A stretch of DNA of 19,539 nt from JAAYZH01 sp964479695. Lineage in GTDB: Bacteria; Bacillota; Clostridia; Saccharofermentanales; Fastidiosipilaceae. The notes under the pieces were generated by a model. That model worked only from the letters and a program-made list of their open reading frames with translations, was not told the origin of the DNA and ran no database searches. Both the position numbers and the translations under genes were made by a program. The DNA is taken from contig CAYZSO010000041.1 in NCBI GenBank assembly GCA_964479695.1, positions 1 through 19,539 on the forward strand, given 5' to 3'. Below, piece after piece: positions 15,698-19,539 of this stretch. Numbering within the stretch: the first letter of the stretch is position 1; the number at the start of each line of letters is the position of its first letter.

Positions 15698-15745
15698 TCG
15701 CAAAGCGATAAACGCATGTTGGATTTCGCAAAGTGATAAACGCAT
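15698..15745 (+). repeat. Direct repeat in the nusG-rplK spacer
   Basis: Two 20-base copies of TCGCAAAGYGATAAACGCAT lie at 15698-15717 and 15726-15745, 28 bases apart, with one difference. A 7-bp stem-loop (15764-15770 with 15783-15789) follows. No clear promoter is seen, so rplK is probably cotranscribed with nusG. Confidence 0.8.
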
Positions 15746-15840
15746 AAATGACTATACTTGTCACTTCGCTAAACAAAAAATAAGCGGAGATTGTAGATAA
15801 GCGCGGCTTTGGCCGTGAAGAAATTTGGGAGGTGGCTACA

Positions 15841-16275
15841 ATGGCCAAGAAAATCACAGGTTATGTAAAATTACAGATTCCTGCAGGTAAAGCTACGCCA
15901 GCGCCGCCGGTTGGACCAGTTCTTGGACAGCACGGAATTTCGATTCCGCAGTTCGTCAAGGAATTTAATGAGAGAACAGCAGCAGATGTCGGCCTGGTTA
16001 TTCCGGTTGTGATTACTGTCTACGCAGATCGCTCGTATTCCTTTATTACCAAGACTCCTCCGGTTCCGGTACTGCTGAAGAAAGCCTGCAACATTGAGAA
16101 GGGTTCCGGCGTTCCGCAGAAGGATAAGGTCGCGCACATTAAGCGTTCCGAAGTCCGCAAGATTGCCGAAATGAAGATCAAGGATACCAACGCCGCCAGC
16201 GTGGAGGCTGCCATGGAAATGGTTGCCGGTACAGCCCGCAGCATGGGTATTGTCGTCGATAACGACGAAGCATAA
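15841..16275 (+). CDS. rplK: 50S ribosomal protein L11
   Basis: L11 binds the GTPase-associated region of 23S rRNA and takes part in factor binding and the stringent response. The protein has 144 residues from the ATG. Signatures are the YVKLQIPAGKATPAPPVGPVLGQHGI N-terminal block (split here only as a landmark), FTTK-like FITKTPPVPVLLKKA, and GTARSMGIVV at the C-terminus. A GTG nine bases upstream in frame is part of the GGGAGGTG ribosome site (15827-15834), so the ATG at 15841 is chosen. rplA follows after 10 bases. Confidence 0.97.
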   Translation: MAKKITGYVKLQIPAGKATPAPPVGPVLGQHGISIPQFVKEFNERTAADVGLVIPVVITVYADRSYSFITKTPPVPVLLKKACNIEKGSGVPQKDKVAHIKRSEVRKIAEMKIKDTNAASVEAAMEMVAGTARSMGIVVDNDEA

Positions 16276-16285
16276 GGAGGACTAG

Positions 16286-16972
16286 ATGGCAAAAAGAGGT
16301 AAGAGATACCAGGATGCCGCTAAGCTCCTGGAGAAGTCCGCCTACGAGCCCACCGAGGCTGTCAGTGTGGTGAAGAAAATGGCAACGGCGAAGTTTGACG
16401 AGACCATCGAACTTCACGTAAGACTGGGTGTTGACTCTCGTCACGCGGATCAACAGGTTCGCGGCACGGTGGTCCTGCCCCATGGTACCGGTAAGTCGGT
16501 ACGGATTTTGGTTTTTGCACAGGGTCAGCAAGCGGATCAGGCGAAGGCAGCTGGTGCTGATTTTGTCGGCGGCGTTGAATTGGCAGACAAGATTCAGAAG
16601 GAAAACTGGTTTGATTTCGATGTCGTCGTTGCAACTCCGGATATGATGGGTGTTGTGGGGCGTCTGGGTCGTGTCTTGGGTCCTAAGGGCTTGATGCCGA
16701 ACCCGAAGGCAGGTACTGTCACCGCTGATGTTACGACCGCAATTGGCGAACTGAAGGCTGGTAAGGTGGAATATCGTTTGGATAAGTCCAACATCATTCA
16801 CGCTCCGATTGGGAAGGCTTCTTTTGAAGAGCCTGCTCTGTTCGAGAATTACCGTGCTCTGATGGATGCCATTCTGAGAGCGAAACCGGCAGCGGCCAAG
16901 GGCCAATATGTGAAAAGCGCAACGCTAACTTCTACCATGGGTCCGGCTGTGCGTTTGACACCGGGAAAATAA
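16286..16972 (+). CDS. rplA: 50S ribosomal protein L1
   Basis: L1 forms the mobile stalk that guides the exit of deacylated tRNA, and in many bacteria represses its own operon. The 228-residue length is normal. Family marks are KFDETIELHVRLGVD, QVRGTVVLPHGTGK, and the highly conserved GRLGRVLGPKGLMPNPKAGTV (a landmark near residues 129-149), then the C-terminal KGQYVKSATLTSTMGP. An AAGGAGG site at 16275-16281 sets the start. The final CCGGGAAAA before the stop is echoed by the repeat tract that follows. Confidence 0.97.
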   Translation: MAKRGKRYQDAAKLLEKSAYEPTEAVSVVKKMATAKFDETIELHVRLGVDSRHADQQVRGTVVLPHGTGKSVRILVFAQGQQADQAKAAGADFVGGVELADKIQKENWFDFDVVVATPDMMGVVGRLGRVLGPKGLMPNPKAGTVTADVTTAIGELKAGKVEYRLDKSNIIHAPIGKASFEEPALFENYRALMDAILRAKPAAAKGQYVKSATLTSTMGPAVRLTPGK

Positions 16973-17093
16973 GCCGGGAAACCGGTGAGTCCGGGAATCC
17001 GGGAAACCCGGTGAGTCCGGGTGTCCGGGAATCCGCGAACCGAGGGGAATCCGCGAATCGCGGGAAACCTCGAACCGCAAACCGCGGGAAACC
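16961..17093 (+). repeat. Degenerate CCGGGAAT-type repeat tract after rplA
   Basis: The spacer is built of 8-10-base units beginning CCGGGAA, CCGGTGAGT, CCGCGAA or CGCGGGAAAC. A larger block of about 25 bases is repeated (16974 and 16999). The first element, CCGGGAAAA at 16961, is the coding end of rplA, and CCGGGAAAC recurs from 16974. Many units can pair with each other, so an RNA would be highly structured. Confidence 0.85.
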
Positions 17094-17095
17094 TC

Positions 17096-17124
17096 TTGAC
17101 AAAATCTTCCCGGATCGCTACTAT
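17096..17124 (+). promoter_or_regulatory. Promoter of the rplJ-rplL operon
   Basis: A perfect TTGACA (17096-17101) and TACTAT (17119-17124) are separated by 17 bases. The start would be near 17131, exactly where the L10 leader begins. Confidence 0.85.
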
Positions 17125-17131
17125 TCTACAA

Positions 17132-17216
17132 GTGCCTAAGACAGCAGGAGCATACAGCGTAAATCCTTTGAGGATTCCTGCCGAGGAACGAGTTTCAGAA
17201 TACCTTAGTAGGTAAT
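17132..17216 (+). ncRNA. Ribosomal protein L10 leader
   Basis: The leader RNA binds the L10(L12)4 complex and lowers rplJL expression when the proteins are in excess. Features of the family are the closing stem CTAAG (17136-17140) with CTTAG (17204-17208), the stem GCAGGA (17144-17149) with TCCTGC (17176-17181) capped by AATCC/GGATT, and the conserved CCTGCCGAGGAA segment (17177-17188). It lies between a promoter and a terminator hairpin in front of rplJ, the usual arrangement in Bacillota. Confidence 0.85.
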
Positions 17217-17229
17217 GAATGAATGATCG

Positions 17230-17267
17230 TATCTCTCATGTCTTCTTGGCATGGGAGATATTTTTTT
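17230..17267 (+). terminator. Attenuator terminator upstream of rplJ
   Basis: An 11-bp stem (17230-17240 with 17250-17260, one G-U pair), a 9-base loop and seven T make a strong intrinsic terminator. It lies after the L10 leader and before the rplJ ribosome site. This suggests premature termination linked to L10 binding rather than an operon end. Confidence 0.85.
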
Positions 17268-17285
17268 GAAGAAGGAGGGTAAGAC

Positions 17286-18014
17286 ATGTCCAGTGAAAAG
17301 ATTTTGAACGAGAAGAAGGCAGTAGTCTCCGGTCTCGCTGATGAATTTAAGTCTGCCCAGACAATTGTCCTGGCTGAATACCTAGGCCTGACAGTCGCGC
17401 AAGATACAGAACTTCGTAACACTTTGCGCAGTGCAGGCGTCACGTATAAGGTTGTCAAGAATACCATGGGTATTCTGGCAGCAAAGGAAGCAGGTCTGGA
17501 AGGACTGGAAGAGGTCTTCAAGGGATCCACGGCAATCGCATACAGCGATACAGACGTGATTGCTCCCGCGAAGCTTCTGAAGAAGTTCGTCAAGGATCAC
17601 CCGGATTATAAGATCAAGGGTGGCGCCAGTGCAGGCAGAGTTCTGTCCTACGACGAGCTGATGGCTCTCGCAGACATCCCGGAACTTCCGGTTCTCTATG
17701 GCAAGTTAGTTGGCAGTTTGGTTTCACCGATTTCCGGCCTCGCAATGATGGTCAAGGCCATCGCTGATAAGGTCACAGAAGTAGGTGGTTCCACAGGTGC
17801 TGATGCTGCAGTAGGTGCAGAAGCAGTAACTTCGGAGGCCAAAGCCGCAGAACCACTCACAGAGGCTGATTCTGCAGAACCTGTAGTTCAGGCAGAACCC
17901 GAAGTTCAGGCAGAATCCGAAGTAGAAGCGAAGAACGAAGAAGCGGCTCCTGAAGCTCCGGCTGAAGAAGCGACAGAAGTAAAAGAAGAAGCTCCGGCAC
18001 AGTCCGCTGAGTAA
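17286..18014 (+). CDS. rplJ: 50S ribosomal protein L10 with acidic C-terminal extension
   Basis: L10 anchors the L7/L12 stalk to the ribosome. The conserved part (1 to about 165) shows KILNEKKAVVSGLADEF, IVLAEYLGLTV, YKVVKNTMGILAA and the GLAMMVKAIADKV helix that binds L12 dimers. Usual L10 has about 165-175 residues; this one has 242. The extra 75 residues, from about 166, are almost all Ala, Glu, Val, Pro and Ser, with repeated units like EPVVQAEPEVQAE. The tail follows the L12-binding helix, so it may alter the stalk or simply be tolerated. An AAGGAGG site at 17271-17277 sets the start. Expression is likely controlled by the leader and attenuator just upstream. Confidence 0.95.
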   Translation: MSSEKILNEKKAVVSGLADEFKSAQTIVLAEYLGLTVAQDTELRNTLRSAGVTYKVVKNTMGILAAKEAGLEGLEEVFKGSTAIAYSDTDVIAPAKLLKKFVKDHPDYKIKGGASAGRVLSYDELMALADIPELPVLYGKLVGSLVSPISGLAMMVKAIADKVTEVGGSTGADAAVGAEAVTSEAKAAEPLTEADSAEPVVQAEPEVQAESEVEAKNEEAAPEAPAEEATEVKEEAPAQSAE

Positions 18015-18037
18015 TATAGGATTAGGAGGAACAATCC

Positions 18038-18418
<381 letters not shown>

Positions 18419-18445
18419 TCACCGATTTTCCGGTAGTAAGTTCCC

Positions 18446-18469
18446 GCCCTCAAGGATTCCCTTAAGGGC
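18446..18469 (+). terminator. Hairpin after rplL, possible terminator
   Basis: A 10-position stem GCCCTCAAGG/CCTTAAGGGC has one mismatch and a 4-base loop. It is followed by TGCTTTC, a poor T run, so termination may be partial. Confidence 0.45.
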
Positions 18470-18478
18470 TGCTTTCAG

Positions 18479-18577
18479 ACTTGCCTAAGGTTTGCTTATG
18501 GTTTGCCTAAGGCTTGCCCGAGCTTTGTCTAAGGTTTGCCCGAGCTTTGTCTAAGGTTTGCCCGAGGTGTTGTCCGG
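18479..18577 (+). repeat. 11-nt tandem repeat after rplL
   Basis: Nine consecutive 11-base units run from 18479 to 18577. They alternate between GTTTGCCTAAG-like and GCTTGCCCGAG-like forms; CTTTGTCTAAG plus GTTTGCCCGAG is repeated exactly as a 22-base pair of units. A shorter 11-base echo (AAATTTGGAGC type) lies at 18619-18651. The rest of the 333-base spacer holds only the tRNA promoter. Confidence 0.92.
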
Positions 18578-18669
18578 GGCGGGATTTTCTATGATGATTC
18601 GTAAGAAGGTTTGTAGGGAGATTTGAAGCAAATTTGGAGCAAATTTAGCTGGTTTCGATCCGAAATTCG

Positions 18670-18698
18670 TTGACAGATCTTACATTCACTGATAATAT
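18670..18698 (+). promoter_or_regulatory. Promoter of the tRNA-Met/tRNA-Glu pair
   Basis: TTGACA (18670-18675), a 17-base spacer and TAATAT (18693-18698) lie 54 bases before the first tRNA gene. Confidence 0.75.
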
Positions 18699-18751
18699 CA
18701 TTAAGCACGTTTCCGGTAACGGAATTCCAGCAGAGATGCGGAATAGCACAA

Positions 18752-18828
18752 GGCGGTATAGCTCAGTTGGCTAGAGCATTCGGTTCATACCCGAAGTGTC
18801 GTTGGTTCAAATCCGACTACCGCTACCA
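18752..18828 (+). tRNA. tRNA-Met (CAT), elongator type
   Basis: A 77-base cloverleaf ends in encoded CCA. The acceptor stem GGCGGTA pairs with TACCGCT, and the anticodon stem TTCGG/CCGAA holds the loop TTCATAC with anticodon CAT. The lack of three G-C pairs in the anticodon stem and a paired first base argue against an initiator tRNA. A CAT tRNA modified to read isoleucine AUA is possible but less likely given its similarity to elongator Met. Confidence 0.93.
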
Positions 18829-18835
18829 TTTACAT

Positions 18836-18910
18836 GGCCCGTTGGTCAAGCGGCTAAGACATCGCCCTTTCACGGCGAAGACAGGAGTTCGATTCTCCTA
18901 CGGGTCACCA
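18836..18910 (+). tRNA. tRNA-Glu (TTC)
   Basis: A 75-base cloverleaf with encoded CCA. The acceptor stem GGCCCGT pairs with ACGGGTC; the anticodon stem TCGCC/GGCGA holds the loop CTTTCAC with anticodon TTC. Six T follow directly, before the next promoter. Confidence 0.95.
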
Positions 18911-18917
18911 TTTTTTC

Positions 18918-18945
18918 TTGACAGGAATAGCCGGCATGATATAAT
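18918..18945 (+). promoter_or_regulatory. Promoter of the tRNA-Gly/tRNA-Cys pair
   Basis: Perfect TTGACA (18918-18923) and perfect TATAAT (18940-18945) with TGA directly before the -10 are 16 bases apart. It starts 8 bases after tRNA-Glu, so the four tRNAs form two transcription units. Confidence 0.85.
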
Positions 18946-18968
18946 AGTCAAGTCCTTTCAGGAGATAC

Positions 18969-19044
18969 GCGGGATTAACTCAATTGGTAGAGTGTCACCT
19001 TGCCATGGTGAAAGTCGCGAGTTCGAGTCTCGTATCCCGCTCCA
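18969..19044 (+). tRNA. tRNA-Gly (GCC)
   Basis: A 76-base cloverleaf with encoded CCA. The acceptor stem GCGGGAT pairs with ATCCCGC; the anticodon stem TCACC/GGTGA holds the loop TTGCCAT with anticodon GCC. Confidence 0.95.
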
Positions 19045-19051
19045 CAATCAG

Positions 19052-19080
19052 ACAGCCGGAGACCCCTCCGGCTGTTTGTC
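19052..19080 (+). terminator. Hairpin between tRNA-Gly and tRNA-Cys
   Basis: A perfect 10-bp stem ACAGCCGGAG/CTCCGGCTGT with a 4-base loop is followed by TTGTC. It may be a partial terminator or a processing site between the two tRNAs, since no separate promoter is seen for tRNA-Cys. Confidence 0.6.
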
Positions 19081-19085
19081 TATAA

Positions 19086-19160
19086 GGCACCATAGCCAAG
19101 CGGTAAGGCAGAGGTCTGCAAAACCTTTATGCACCGGTTCAAATCCGGTTGGTGCCTCCA
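19086..19160 (+). tRNA. tRNA-Cys (GCA)
   Basis: A 75-base cloverleaf with encoded CCA. The acceptor stem GGCACCA pairs with TGGTGCC; the anticodon loop CTGCAAA has anticodon GCA. Confidence 0.95.
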
Positions 19161-19164
19161 CAAG

Positions 19165-19197
19165 AAAGCCCGTGAACACAGCGTTCGCGGGCTTTTT
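19165..19197 (+). terminator. Intrinsic terminator after tRNA-Cys
   Basis: A 13-bp stem (19165-19177 with 19183-19195, one G-U pair), a 5-base loop and a T run ending near 19197 form a strong terminator of the tRNA unit. Confidence 0.9.
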
Positions 19198-19323
19198 GCT
19201 ATTTCCAGTTGCACTTTTGTTGCACTGCTGATGCTTATTACATAGTCATTACACGTTGACCAAATTACAGGGTCAAACCGGCAGTTATTGCTGTTTTATC
19301 TGTTTAGACTACAGCTGTTTTGA

Positions 19324-19353
19324 CTACATAAGTTTAATTTTAAACTTATGTAG
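19324..19353. repeat. 30-bp palindrome, inverted copy of the hisE-downstream palindrome
   Basis: A 14-base arm CTACATAAGTTTAA, two T and the reverse-complement arm. The 30 bases are the exact reverse complement of 13985-14014; outside them the two copies share little. Confidence 0.93.
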
Positions 19354-19366
19354 CGAGTCCGTAGAT

Positions 19367-19446
19367 GGCGGAGCGGTTTTGGCGACGTATTGCTCCTGTT
19401 TTATGTTCCGCTATTAGAGAGTGCCTGAGGGCGGAGCGGTTTTGGC
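19367..19446 (+). repeat. Direct 17-base repeat in the terminal spacer
   Basis: GGCGGAGCGGTTTTGGC occurs at 19367-19383 and 19430-19446, 63 bases apart, each followed after four bases by TATTGC. From 19198 to the end of the window no gene is recognised. A TATAAT at 19532-19537 lacks a -35 and may belong to a promoter running out of the window. Confidence 0.8.
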
Positions 19447-19539
19447 TCATTATTGCGTCTACTCGCTTGCACATAAAAGCAAATATGGTTCGGGTGTCAA
19501 AAGTAAAAAAGAGGAGAAAGGGCTTGTACAATATAATAT

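Noticed and set aside
18767..19231. Long reading frame over the tRNA cluster
   Set aside because: It runs through four clear tRNA genes, promoters and terminators.

Overview
This window reads as the chromosome of a low-to-mid G+C Gram-positive bacterium (Bacillota, most likely a Clostridia-type lineage). The evidence is a WalR/WalK two-component pair linked to WalJ and RlmH, a short-form HisG paired with HisZ, a zinc-ribbon L33, a single-span SecE, and an L10 leader followed by an intrinsic terminator. The species cannot be named from the sequence alone. All protein genes, rRNAs and tRNAs lie on the + strand.

Layout. (1) 1-673: the 3' end of a 23S rRNA gene, a 5S rRNA gene and a strong terminator. 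(2) 888-6430: a cell-envelope cluster, walR-walK-murA-walJ-rlmH; the walH/walI regulators of the classic walRKHIJ operon are absent and murA sits in that place. (3) 6431-6997: a 567-bp spacer with no convincing gene, holding a 14-nt repeat tract, a perfect 36-bp palindrome, the his promoter and an 11-nt repeat tract. (4) 6998-13979: a histidine operon, hisZ-hisG-hisD-hisC-hisB-purC-hisA-hisE. purC, a purine gene, is inserted in it, and hisH, hisF and hisI are not present. (5) 13980-18418: a translation/secretion/transcription cluster, rpmG-secE-nusG-rplK-rplA, then rplJ-rplL behind its own promoter and L10 leader. (6) 18752-19160: four tRNA genes (Met, Glu, Gly, Cys) in two promoter-led pairs; rpoB, which usually follows rplL, is not here.

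How the parts fit. The first cluster couples cell-wall sensing (WalRK) to peptidoglycan precursor synthesis (MurA). The his operon makes several of the pathway enzymes from PRPP and ATP onward. The histidine pathway releases AICAR, which is also the product two steps after PurC in purine synthesis, so purC is metabolically related to its neighbours. The ribosomal cluster is organised as in other bacteria up to rplL.

The most unusual signal is not a gene. Many spacers carry their own private short tandem repeat, each with an unrelated sequence. Three to four of these have an exact 11-nt period, and several begin as near-copies of the last codons and stop of the gene just upstream. In parallel, several essential proteins (WalK, NusG, SecE, L10) carry long low-complexity acidic or Thr-rich extensions, and the WalK tail is encoded by a 9-nt tandem repeat. 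A perfect or near-perfect AT-rich palindrome follows three of the transcription units; two of these share an identical 30-bp core in opposite orientation.
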